A DNA stretch of 64,000 bases from Saccharospirillaceae bacterium. Its GTDB lineage: Bacteria; Pseudomonadota; Gammaproteobacteria; Pseudomonadales; Oceanobacteraceae. The stretch spans positions 930,001 to 994,000 of the forward strand of contig JAKVCS010000003.1 in assembly GCA_022448365.1 (NCBI GenBank). The letters are read 5' to 3'. The number at the start of each line of letters is the position of its first letter. Positions within the stretch are counted from its first letter, which is position 1. The position numbers and the translations under genes are program-made. The notes below the pieces were generated by a model that made no database searches, was not told where the DNA came from, and saw only the letters and a program-made list of their open reading frames with translations. Positions 17,337 through 24,668 of this stretch are shown here, one piece after another.

Positions 17337-17534
17337 ATGAAACATTTCCCCCTGCTCCTGAAGAGAACGTTGTTTTATCCAACCTTCTTATTATTTTCCA
17401 GCGGTTTTTTTCTACTCAATTGGCGAGGTTTTATTCCGCTGGCCGTTGCAGCAGCGTTAGCTCTGTTACTGCACATTGGTGTGAACGGTTACGAAATCTG
17501 GCAACAAAAGCGTAATAACAATCAGGCATCGTAA
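17337..17534 (+). CDS. 65-residue two-helix membrane protein after eutC
   Basis: The frame from ATG 17337 gives a protein with two likely membrane helices (about 11-28 and 30-50) and a polar, Asn/Gln-rich tail. A GGAG ribosome-binding site lies about eight bases before the start, whereas the longer open frame starting inside eutC has none. I do not recognise a family. It closes the amt-eutBC unit and could be an accessory membrane component, but nothing in the sequence states a function. Confidence 0.55.
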   Translation: MKHFPLLLKRTLFYPTFLLFSSGFFLLNWRGFIPLAVAAALALLLHIGVNGYEIWQQKRNNNQAS

Positions 17535-17647
17535 AACAGCATCCCGGTAACAGCAGCCGTCTCAGACGCTTATTGGTCATTCAGGCTGGCGCCCCTGAAT
17601 AAAAACCGATATAACCCGATGCTCAAGAACATCAACCCGGTGCCATT

Positions 17648-18613
17648 ATGTTTTCTGTAAATCGGTTTTTTCCATTCCTAGCTATCGCCGTCAGCCTGCT
17701 GGCATGGCACGAGCCACAACCATTAATTTCCTGGAAAGGGGCCATCCTGCCGCTGCTGATGGTGATTATGTTCTGCATGGGTCTGACGCTCAGGTTGCAG
17801 GATTTTCAACGGGTGCTGAATAAACCCAAACCCATCGCAACCGGTGTCATGTTGCAGTTTGCGTTAATGCCACTCCTTGCCTGGGGTCTGGCTCAGGCTT
17901 TTGGCCTGTCACAGGAGCTGACCGTAGGTCTGATTCTGGTCGGCGCTTGTGCTGGCGGAACCGCTTCCAATGTCATGACCTATCTTGCCGGCGGAGACGT
18001 TGCGCTATCCGTCAGCATGACGTTGATGTCAACACTATGGAGCGTGGTATTAACGCCCTATCTGGTTTGGTTCTACTCCGGCGCAGAAATCGACGTCGAT
18101 ATTCAGGGTATGATTTTAAGCATCGCCAAAATGGTGATTGTACCGGTCTTACTGGGGCTGCTGGCCAATCGCTACGTGCCGCAGCTGGGAAAAAGTCTGA
18201 ACAAATATCTGCCAGACATTGCCAGCAGCGCCATTCTCATCATCATTGCTATTGTGGTCGCATTAAATGCTGATGAAATTGCCACGCTGGGTGCCGGTGC
18301 AGCAGCGGCTGTGATATTACATAATCTGCTTGGACTTGCAGGCGGCTATGGCATTGCCCGCTGGAATGGTCATACCGAAGCGGAAGCACGTACCATCGCT
18401 CTGGAAGTCGGTATGCAGAATTCCGGTTTAGGGGTTGCTTTGGCGTTAAAATTCTACGGCCCCCTGGCCACGCTGCCCGGCGCATTATTCAGTATCTGGC
18501 ACAACATCAGTGGCTCAGCATTAGCTGCATTCTGGAAATGGCGGACGCAACAAACTATTAAGCGGATTCCTGCTCAAAAACGAACCTCCGTTAATACCTA
18601 CACTCCGGATTAG
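17648..18613 (+). CDS. Bile acid:sodium symporter (BASS) family transporter
   Basis: This 321-residue protein has about 9-10 membrane helices. It carries the BASS signatures: GACAGGTASNVMTYLAGGDVALSV near 99-122 and the crossover segment EVGMQNSGLGVALAL near 257-271. The family couples sodium to uptake of organic anions such as bile acids, pyruvate, pantoate or sulfonates; bacterial substrates are mostly unknown. It starts 113 bases after the eut-linked small gene on the same strand, so it may or may not be in the same transcript. Its 3' end overlaps the convergent methyltransferase gene by four bases. Confidence 0.9.
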   Translation: MFSVNRFFPFLAIAVSLLAWHEPQPLISWKGAILPLLMVIMFCMGLTLRLQDFQRVLNKPKPIATGVMLQFALMPLLAWGLAQAFGLSQELTVGLILVGACAGGTASNVMTYLAGGDVALSVSMTLMSTLWSVVLTPYLVWFYSGAEIDVDIQGMILSIAKMVIVPVLLGLLANRYVPQLGKSLNKYLPDIASSAILIIIAIVVALNADEIATLGAGAAAAVILHNLLGLAGGYGIARWNGHTEAEARTIALEVGMQNSGLGVALALKFYGPLATLPGALFSIWHNISGSALAAFWKWRTQQTIKRIPAQKRTSVNTYTPD

Positions 18614-19497
18614 GGGTTGTAGGTGTACAACAGGGCTTTTAATCCTTTACCCGGCACTGCTTCAACGAATACTTCCGGATTTGCCAGGCGCTCGACAAAC
18701 TGACACTGCGGGCAGTGCTGCATCATTTGTTGCTTAAGAAAGTGTTCATCCAGCTTAGTAGAATTTAAACACATCAGTAAGTGAGCACCGGGGGCAGCCA
18801 GCTGAGGAATGCGACGAATTATTTTCTGATAGTCATGCTCGATAATAACACTGCCTTTTTGACGCGTCGGTGGATCACAGATGATCACATCATACGGTCC
18901 GTGTTTTTTCAGGCGACCGAAAGATTTAAAAATATCGAGTCCCTCGAAAACAACCCGACCTAAATCCTGACCATTTAGTCTGTGATTTTCACGACCCCGT
19001 GTTAACGACGTCTTGCTGACATCGACATTCACAATCTTCTTTGCCCCCGCCGCATGGGCAGCAACAGAAAATGCACAAGTATACGCAAACAGATTGAGCA
19101 CCGACTTCCCACAACAAACTGATTGCAACCAACGCCGACCATTGGCCATATCAAGAAAAATACCGGTGTTTTGTTGCTGGCCCAGCGTTAGCCAATACGT
19201 CAATTGATGTTCTGTAATTTGCAGTTTTTCGACCATGTCACCGTGCAACCAGGTAAACGGACCGTCTCTTACGTGCCGTTGTTGCGCAACAATCTGCTGT
19301 GCCTGAGGTAACTGTTGGGAAATATTTTGAGCCAGTTCCGCTAACCAGCTGGCACTGACATCACGGTACAGAGTGATTAAAACCAGCGGCGCATACCAAT
19401 CTATATTCACATGTTCATACCCGGGATAAGCATGGCCCCGACCATGAAACAGTCGCTGTGCATCATTGTTTTCTGGCCAACGAATCACTTCCAGCAC
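18610..19497 (-). CDS. RlmI-like SAM-dependent methyltransferase
   Basis: This 295-residue protein is of the COG1092 class, which includes the 23S rRNA m5C methyltransferase RlmI and the RlmK half of RlmKL. Visible motifs are GIFLDMANGR near 111-120, the SAM-binding segment VLNLFAYTCAFSVAAHAAGA near 133-152 and the catalytic DPPTRQKGS near 208-216. It is shorter than E. coli RlmI (about 396) and lacks the N-terminal PUA domain, so it is a related RNA methyltransferase, not a certain orthologue. The target base is not assigned. It is a single gene, convergent with the BASS transporter. Confidence 0.8.
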   Translation of the reverse strand: MLEVIRWPENNDAQRLFHGRGHAYPGYEHVNIDWYAPLVLITLYRDVSASWLAELAQNISQQLPQAQQIVAQQRHVRDGPFTWLHGDMVEKLQITEHQLTYWLTLGQQQNTGIFLDMANGRRWLQSVCCGKSVLNLFAYTCAFSVAAHAAGAKKIVNVDVSKTSLTRGRENHRLNGQDLGRVVFEGLDIFKSFGRLKKHGPYDVIICDPPTRQKGSVIIEHDYQKIIRRIPQLAAPGAHLLMCLNSTKLDEHFLKQQMMQHCPQCQFVERLANPEVFVEAVPGKGLKALLYTYNP

Positions 19498-19857
19498 GGC
19501 AAAATCTCTCTTCGGTTCAGATTGGCGCGATTTTCCGCTAAATCGTGATCAAAAGTAATAGGAATGACATAAACAATCGTTTTGTCCGGCCGAATAGGAC
19601 CGATTGCAAGCAATATGTGAAAAATAGTAGCGATAAATACCAATTGACACTTGGTCGGTCTGTATAACTGAGCTACTATGGCTTTGCTTAGGGAATGATC
19701 CCGAGCATGATTGGCGAGTGCTCCATATTTTGAAGGATATGCTAGATACTGGTCGATAGTAGGCAAGACTCATTGTTCAACAGCCCAGCTCTGTTGACAA
19801 AGTCGGCCAAATGAAACACCCAAGCCAGATATATGGCATAACCGTTAGGAAAGAAAC
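19498..19857. other. Intergenic region with probable long cold-shock 5' leader
   Basis: No coding gene is supported. TTGACA occurs at 19645-19650 within the short inverted repeat ACCAA-N7-TTGGT, but no well-spaced -10 follows. The last ~100 bases before the cold-shock gene are probably an untranslated leader, as in other csp genes, ending in AGGAAAG before ATG 19858. Confidence 0.4.
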
Positions 19858-20067
19858 ATGGCAGAATTAGTTCAAGGCACCGTTAAGTGGTTCAACGATG
19901 AAAAAGGCTTCGGCTTCATCGAGCAAGAATCTGGTAAAGACGTATTTGTTCACTTCAGCGCTATCAATGGCACTGGTCGTCGTTCTCTGGCTGAAGGCCA
20001 GAAAGTGACTATGGAAGTGACTACTGGCCAGAAAGGCCCTCAGGCAGAAAATGTAACGCCTGAATAA
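19858..20067 (+). CDS. Cold-shock protein, CspA family
   Basis: This 69-residue single-domain OB-fold protein binds single-stranded RNA and DNA and acts as an RNA chaperone. The start [19 protein letters not shown] contains RNP1 (KGFGFI, residues 17-22), and RNP2 (VFVHF, 30-34) follows. The length is that of a standard Csp. Which paralogue it is (cold-induced or constitutive) cannot be told. A ribosome-binding site AGGAAAG lies just upstream, and a terminator follows the stop codon. Confidence 0.97.
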   Translation: MAELVQGTVKWFNDEKGFGFIEQESGKDVFVHFSAINGTGRRSLAEGQKVTMEVTTGQKGPQAENVTPE

Positions 20068-20078
20068 GTCTTATCCCG

Positions 20079-20103
20079 AACCAGCAGCTCTCGCTGCTGG
20101 TTT
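20079..20103 (+). terminator. Intrinsic terminator of the cold-shock gene
   Basis: The stem CCAGCAGC-TCTC-GCTGCTGG is followed by TTTG. The T-run is short, but the hairpin is perfect and lies 13 bases past the stop codon. Confidence 0.7.
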
Positions 20104-20232
20104 GCCTCCTGCCCCACCTCCCCATAATCCAGCTCAGCACTAATCCGTACACCCGGTCTTTTAATCCTATTACGAATGGCTTTTCATCCTGATTGCAACT
20201 CGCTATTTAGCAGTAAACTGTTAATCTGAAAT

Positions 20233-20712
20233 GTGTGTATGACGGATAGTTGCAACGGCATGATTGATCAGGGTGAAATGTTTGAAATCGCAAACCCGTG
20301 CCGGGGTATTTGCGAAGTAAATAACAAAGGTTATTGCAAAGGGTGTTTACGCAAACGCGAAGAGCGATTTCACTGGAATGAGTTCTCACCGTTTCAGCAA
20401 CAGCTGATTGTCAACCTGTGTGGACGCCGTCGCGCCAAAGCCATCGCTGCTCGCCAACAAGCCCAATGGCAAGCCAAACATGGATTACCTGATGAAGATG
20501 TTGTTATCCCACAGCTCGATATGTTCGTCAGTAACGACAGTGCTGAAGATCAAAAGCTGGCTACAGAGGATATCACCGCTTCCGATAGCGATAGACCGGC
20601 CAAAACAGCACCAGAATCATCACAAGCTAGGCACTCAGAGGTCCAACAACCCCAAAATCAAAATGCAAAACCGGAGAAGAAAACGACACCAGACCAGTTT
20701 GATCTGTTTTAA
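20233..20712 (+). CDS. DUF1289 domain protein with C-terminal disordered tail
   Basis: This 159-residue protein has an N-terminal DUF1289 unit (about 18-65): NPCRGICEVNNKGYCKGCLR holds the four cysteines expected to bind a metal or iron-sulfur cluster, followed by the W..FS..QQ pattern. The rest (about 95-159) is Gln/Ala/Lys-rich, with a low-complexity DSDRPAKTAPESSQ stretch that is probably disordered. The function of DUF1289 is not established. Several in-frame ATGs (20233, 20239, 20260, 20278) make the start uncertain. It is monocistronic and convergent with hyi. Confidence 0.8.
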   Translation: MCMTDSCNGMIDQGEMFEIANPCRGICEVNNKGYCKGCLRKREERFHWNEFSPFQQQLIVNLCGRRRAKAIAARQQAQWQAKHGLPDEDVVIPQLDMFVSNDSAEDQKLATEDITASDSDRPAKTAPESSQARHSEVQQPQNQNAKPEKKTTPDQFDLF

Positions 20713-20733
20713 CGGATTAACACAATCCATTGC

Positions 20734-21531
20734 TCACGAGCACTGAGCCACCGCACTCGCCAGTTCATTTTTCCAACCTAATGTGTCAGACGTCAGCCCA
20801 GTCGGCTTATATTCAGCTCCTACCCACCCTTTATAGCCGGACGTCTCTATTGCCTGAAATATTGCCTGAAAATCCAGATCACCCGTTCCGGGTTCACCGC
20901 GATTTGGAGTATCGGCAAATTGTATATGGCCAATATGTTCCGCATTGCGGGTAATCACGTCACAAACGTCTTCTCCCATCTGCGCCATGTGATAAACATC
21001 AAATTGAGCCTTGATGATATCGGCCTTATCCAACTGTCGCATAATATCGAACATTTGCTGACTGGAGGAAATCAAAAAACCGGGCATATCACGGGTATTA
21101 ATTGCTTCAAACGTGGTAGTAATCCCAAATGGCGCAAGCGTTTCAGCTGTTTTAACCAGGTTTGTCTTAAAAGTATCGAGATAAAAATTACGTTGGCGGT
21201 CGTCATGGCAACGCCCCGGAAGCACATTCACACAAGAAACTTTTAGCGCCCGGGCATAAGCCAGACATTCGACCAGCGAAGCAGCGTACTCAGCCTGCTT
21301 TCCGGGAACAGCAGCCAGGCCCTCACCGCCTTGCATCAGATCTCCGGCAGGAACATTGATTAAAACGCAACGCTGCCCAGCATCATTCAACGCCCGCTGT
21401 ACATCAGCCAGCGGGGTGTCGTATGGAAATTGTATTTCAACCGCTGTAAAGCCATCTTTTCGAGCAGCTTCAAAGCGCTTTAGGAAAGGTCGCTCAAGGT
21501 ACATCAGCGACAAATTGGCGGTGAGTTTCAA
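20734..21531 (-). CDS. hyi: Hydroxypyruvate isomerase family protein
   Basis: This 265-residue TIM-barrel protein of the AP-endonuclease-2-like superfamily (PF01261) has Hyi signatures: LSLMYLERPFLKRFEAARKDGF near 8-29, the VEIQFPYD segment near 31-38, INVPAGD near 58-64 and FEAINTRDMPGF near 141-152 with a metal-binding Glu; QFDVYHMAQMGED and HIQFADTPNRGEPGTG supply further active-site residues. Hyi interconverts hydroxypyruvate and tartronate semialdehyde. The upstream gene encodes the matching reductase and overlaps by 38 bases, so both act on C3 intermediates of glyoxylate metabolism. OtnI-type substrates are an alternative. Confidence 0.85.
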   Translation of the reverse strand: MKLTANLSLMYLERPFLKRFEAARKDGFTAVEIQFPYDTPLADVQRALNDAGQRCVLINVPAGDLMQGGEGLAAVPGKQAEYAASLVECLAYARALKVSCVNVLPGRCHDDRQRNFYLDTFKTNLVKTAETLAPFGITTTFEAINTRDMPGFLISSSQQMFDIMRQLDKADIIKAQFDVYHMAQMGEDVCDVITRNAEHIGHIQFADTPNRGEPGTGDLDFQAIFQAIETSGYKGWVGAEYKPTGLTSDTLGWKNELASAVAQCS

Positions 21532-22420
21532 TCGTTTTCTCCGTATACATTTCCACCAGAGTACAAGGGTCGTGTTCGTTATATCCCTGACTGCCGTGAA
21601 GTCTCATAAGTTCAGCGCCTAATCCAGCCATCGGAACTGAACTCTGCATGGATTTAGCCAACGTATTAGCCATGTCCAGGTCTTTTAGTAGCGTTTTAAC
21701 GTGCCACTTTACCGGCTCAAAATCTCTGCTGGCCATACGCGGTCCAGTCAGTTGCAACGGAATCGAGTCGGCAAACCCGCCTTTCAGTGCATCCGGTATC
21801 TGTGCGGCATCCACACCAGACTTTTCAGCCAGTGCCATAACCTCAGCCATTACCAAAACGTTACAGCTTACCAGCATTTGATTGCATATCTTGGTTACCT
21901 GACCAGAGCCTACATGGCCCATTCGGGTAACGCGTTGGCTCAAAGGTTTAAGTATGCTGCGAACTGAGTCAATGTCCTGCTCACGACCACCTGCCATAAT
22001 TGCCAGCGTACCCTGTTCGGCTCCGGCAACGCCACCGGAGACCGGAGCATCAATCCAACGAACACCCGAATTTTCCAGTAGCGCCGCCATATCACGCGTC
22101 TTTTGTGGGTCAATACTGGAGAAGTCGATCAGCAGTTGCCCTTCTCGGGCAAACTCAGCGATTCCGGAATCACCAAACACGAGAGTATCGACGGCATGTG
22201 TGTCGGTTACGCACAACATCAGAATATCACTGCACTCAACCAACTGCTGCAATGATTCACAAACCGTCAAACCGGCAGCTGCCAAAGGCTGACATTTATC
22301 CGGACTGCGATTCCACACAGCGACATCAAAATTTGCCTGATGCAGGCGAGTGCTCATGGGCGCACCCATCAGCCCCATACCAATGAAACCGATGCGTGGT
22401 TGTTTACTGAACTGTTGCAT
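21494..22420 (-). CDS. glxR: NAD(P)-dependent beta-hydroxyacid dehydrogenase (tartronate semialdehyde reductase type)
   Basis: From ATG 22420 (GGAG nine bases upstream; the ATG at 22441 has no such site) the product is 308 residues. It has the N-terminal Rossmann motif GFIGMGLMGAPM near 11-22, the substrate loop DAPVSGGVAGAEQGTLAIMAGG near 118-140 and the catalytic Lys in VGSGQVTKICNQM near 165-177. The family reduces 2-hydroxy-3-oxopropanoate to glycerate or oxidises 3-hydroxyisobutyrate. Co-location with hyi favours the former. No glyoxylate carboligase (gcl) gene is next to it, unlike in the classical gcl-hyi-glxR cluster. Confidence 0.8.
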   Translation of the reverse strand: MQQFSKQPRIGFIGMGLMGAPMSTRLHQANFDVAVWNRSPDKCQPLAAAGLTVCESLQQLVECSDILMLCVTDTHAVDTLVFGDSGIAEFAREGQLLIDFSSIDPQKTRDMAALLENSGVRWIDAPVSGGVAGAEQGTLAIMAGGREQDIDSVRSILKPLSQRVTRMGHVGSGQVTKICNQMLVSCNVLVMAEVMALAEKSGVDAAQIPDALKGGFADSIPLQLTGPRMASRDFEPVKWHVKTLLKDLDMANTLAKSMQSSVPMAGLGAELMRLHGSQGYNEHDPCTLVEMYTEKTIETHRQFVADVP

Positions 22421-22441
22421 CCCGATTCGCTCCAAATTCAT

Positions 22442-22870
22442 ATTGAAGCCAATAATATCAAATAGCCAGCCAATAATTGAACGGTTATTTACAGATCACA
22501 CACATTACGCTAACGGTCTTACCAAGAGAACTTATGGTGAAGCCAACTAAAGAAAAGTGATATGAAACGATAAAGGGTATTCATCTGATTTTAATAAAGA
22601 CACTGCGCATTCTGCAGTATCTTGAGCCGTTAAATAGCCATCTTAATGTCGAATGCCCTCTCCTGAATATTAAACAGACACACTAAACACGCCGAACTTT
22701 AGTTCTGGCGCAATATTCCGATAATTTTTGTCGAGTATTTTAGTGCACTGCTATCGAGGAGTGATGGGACTTTGCTTGAAAAATATGGCAAAAATCATTG
22801 AGTTATTACGGATTGGATTAAGCCTTGATAATTGATCAAGATAACCGAAGCTAGATGTTCACCTGTAAAG
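22442..22870. other. Gene-poor region between glxR and the bacterioferritin unit
   Basis: No convincing gene is present. A 23-codon frame with a GAGGAG just ahead (22764-22835) is too short to support. The stretch is AT-rich and ends in a strong rightward terminator-like hairpin at 22871-22896 with no annotated rightward gene in front of it. Confidence 0.4.
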
Positions 22871-22896
22871 AAGGGCTCTGAAGAGCCCTTTTTTTT
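22871..22896. terminator. Terminator hairpin downstream of the bacterioferritin pair
   Basis: A 9-bp stem (AAGGGCTCT and its complement) closes on a GA loop. Rightward it ends in eight T's; leftward, the direction of the bfr genes, it ends in TTCTTT. It probably works in both directions. It lies 17 bases past the stop of the downstream bacterioferritin gene. Confidence 0.75.
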
Positions 22897-22912
22897 GATT
22901 AAACCAGATAAA

Positions 22913-23380
22913 TTACATTTGCGACTGCAAGTAGTTCTGCAAACCAATTTTATCGATCAGACCCAACTGTTGCTCCAGCCAATGGGTGTGATCATTTTCG
23001 GTATCATCCAATAACACCTGCAGCATATCGCGGGTCTGGAAATCACGAACCTGTTCGCACAGTGCCATCACTTCACGCAAATCACCAATTACCTTGTACT
23101 CAAGATTCAGGTCGCTTTGTAACATTGCTGGCACGTCCCGGCCGATATTCAGTGGCTCGCGGGTTACCATGTCCGGCGTACCACCCAGGAATAAAATACG
23201 TTCTACCAGCTTTGAAGCATGCCCTTTTTCATCTTCAAATTCGTGATCGATACGTTCAAATAATTTGCTCAGACCCCAATCGTCGTACATACGGGAATGG
23301 ATGAAGTACTGGTCCATGGCACTGAGTTCGCCCGCCAGCAAGTCGTTCAGTTTGTCGATTACCTGTTGATTACCACGCAT
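22913..23380 (-). CDS. bfr: Bacterioferritin subunit, ferroxidase-competent, haem ligand lost
   Basis: This 155-residue ferritin-like four-helix protein (E. coli Bfr is 158) forms 24-subunit iron-storage shells. The di-iron ferroxidase ligands are all present: Glu18, Glu51, His54, Glu94, Glu128 and His131. The methionine that binds haem between subunits (Met52 in E. coli) is Lys52 here. The gene is second in the pair, 21 bases after a partner gene with the opposite pattern of losses, so the two chains probably co-assemble in one shell. Shared transcript, common terminator. Confidence 0.92.
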   Translation of the reverse strand: MRGNQQVIDKLNDLLAGELSAMDQYFIHSRMYDDWGLSKLFERIDHEFEDEKGHASKLVERILFLGGTPDMVTREPLNIGRDVPAMLQSDLNLEYKVIGDLREVMALCEQVRDFQTRDMLQVLLDDTENDHTHWLEQQLGLIDKIGLQNYLQSQM

Positions 23381-23401
23381 AATATTGCCTCCTCAAATGC
23401 C

Positions 23402-23866
23402 TTACATCATAGACTGTAAATAATTTTCAATACCCACCTGACGAACCAGCTCTTGCTGAGTTTCCAGCCAGTCAAGGTATCCTTCTTCGTATTCCTGAAT
23501 ATCCTGCAGCAGATCACGGGTTACGTAATCTTTTACCGATTCACAATATACGGTTGCTTCTTTCAGCACTTCCAACTGTTCTTCAATCTGATCGACATCG
23601 CATTGCAGCATTTCTTCGGTATTTTCACCGATACGCAATCGGTTTAACCGCTGCAAATTTGGTAAACCTTCCAGGAAAAGAATACGTTCGATCAGATTAT
23701 CAGCCTGCTTCATATCCTTAATGGATTTTTTATAGGCTTTTTCATTGAGGGTACCAAGCCCCCAGTTTTTGAACATCCGCGCGTGCAGGAAATACTGGTT
23801 AATCGACGTTAACTCAATACTGAGTATCTGATTAAGATACTCATTTACCTTCGCATCACCTTTCAT
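23402..23866 (-). CDS. bfr: Bacterioferritin subunit, haem-binding, ferroxidase site degenerate
   Basis: This 154-residue bacterioferritin keeps Met52, the axial haem ligand. Its ferroxidase ligands are altered: Glu51 is Asp, His54 is Gln, Glu94 is Ile and His130 is Tyr; Glu18 and a Glu at 127/128 remain. It should bind haem, used for electron transfer during iron release, but should be poor at iron oxidation. It is transcribed first, directly before the ferroxidase-competent paralogue. Two-subunit bacterioferritins of this kind are known (for example in Magnetospirillum), so a heteropolymer is the natural reading. Confidence 0.92.
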   Translation of the reverse strand: MKGDAKVNEYLNQILSIELTSINQYFLHARMFKNWGLGTLNEKAYKKSIKDMKQADNLIERILFLEGLPNLQRLNRLRIGENTEEMLQCDVDQIEEQLEVLKEATVYCESVKDYVTRDLLQDIQEYEEGYLDWLETQQELVRQVGIENYLQSMM

Positions 23867-23961
23867 CAGCTGACCTCCTCTCTTTTAATATTAAGCAAGT
23901 GTATAAAGCGTTTATAACGAACGCAAGCTTATTGAGAAGATACCAAATATAATAGAAAACA

Positions 23962-23980
23962 GGCTTATTCTCATTTGCAT
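23962..23980 (-). promoter_or_regulatory. Possible Fur-box-like site upstream of the bacterioferritin genes
   Basis: Leftward, the sequence GCAAATGAGAATAAGCCTG agrees with the 19-bp Fur consensus at 11 positions, including the central AATGAGAAT block. It lies about 95 bases before the first bacterioferritin start. It is weak as a single match; iron-dependent control of bfr genes is common. Confidence 0.3.
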
Positions 23981-24010
23981 AAAATCAATAAAAGAACCAT
24001 ATTCAACACA

Positions 24011-24034
24011 AATAACCCGAAATAATTCGGGCTA
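24011..24034 (-). terminator. Possible weak terminator after the DUF2947 gene
   Basis: A 16-base inverted repeat (CCCGAA ... TTCGGG, 24016-24031), read leftward, is followed by TTATTTGTGTT. The stem is short; it lies about 85 bases past the stop codon. Confidence 0.35.
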
Positions 24035-24115
24035 TTAAAAAACGTAAGCGGAAGCATTCATAAATATAACTGAGATATATTTCTATTTCTTAAGAATAAA
24101 GTTACCAAATAGAAA

Positions 24116-24592
24116 TCATTTCGGTTTATTACCGATTTCAAAATAACCATCGGACTCAAATCGAACTACCTGATGTCGTTTTTTGGCCAATAAAAAAACA
24201 GAATCATCATAAAATAAGAAATTCTTCCAATGCTGTTTAAATATTTTCCAGGTGGTTTGGATAATATTATGTAAGTCATAGCAGAAATACACCACTGTAT
24301 TATCGTCCCATTGGCAGTGCTGCTGAATCAATTCTGGTAACTGATTATCATCCGCCTCCCAAAGAGGTTGCCACTCCCCTTTTTCAAGCCAGATACCATT
24401 TTTTGCGGGCCAGTCATCACCGAGGAAGTGACTGGCATGCGTTGCCTCTTTGCTCAGTTGTTGACGCCAGAATTGCTGGGCAGAATCGTCTGCCAAAGGT
24501 TTGATGTGTAACAGGGTCTCATCAGGCACCGGCATGTCTTTATGGCGGAATATCCAGCCCTGCTTGTAATCTTGCAATGCAATATAGTTCAT
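24116..24592 (-). CDS. DUF2947 family protein
   Basis: This 158-residue cytosolic protein starts MNYIALQDYKQGWIFRH and has conserved-looking segments HFLGDDWPAKNGIWLEKGEW near 55-74, DDNTVVYFCYDLHNIIQTTW near 95-114 and FKQHWKNFLFYDD near 117-129. This pattern is that of DUF2947, found in marine gammaproteobacteria such as Vibrio and Shewanella. The function is unknown. It is rich in aromatic residues (many Trp) and has no signal peptide. Monocistronic, on the same strand as its neighbours. Confidence 0.7.
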   Translation of the reverse strand: MNYIALQDYKQGWIFRHKDMPVPDETLLHIKPLADDSAQQFWRQQLSKEATHASHFLGDDWPAKNGIWLEKGEWQPLWEADDNQLPELIQQHCQWDDNTVVYFCYDLHNIIQTTWKIFKQHWKNFLFYDDSVFLLAKKRHQVVRFESDGYFEIGNKPK

Positions 24593-24668
24593 ATCAGCCT
24601 CTCAATTTGGCCAGAGGGTAACATCGCATCCAGTGAGGCTAAAGGGATAATGCACTGCCAGTCAGGAG

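Noticed and set aside
22764-22835. 23-codon frame with GAGGAG in front, somewhat like a transposase N-terminus
   Set aside because: The spacing to the start is only two bases, it stops after 23 codons, and no further transposase sequence or inverted repeats follow.
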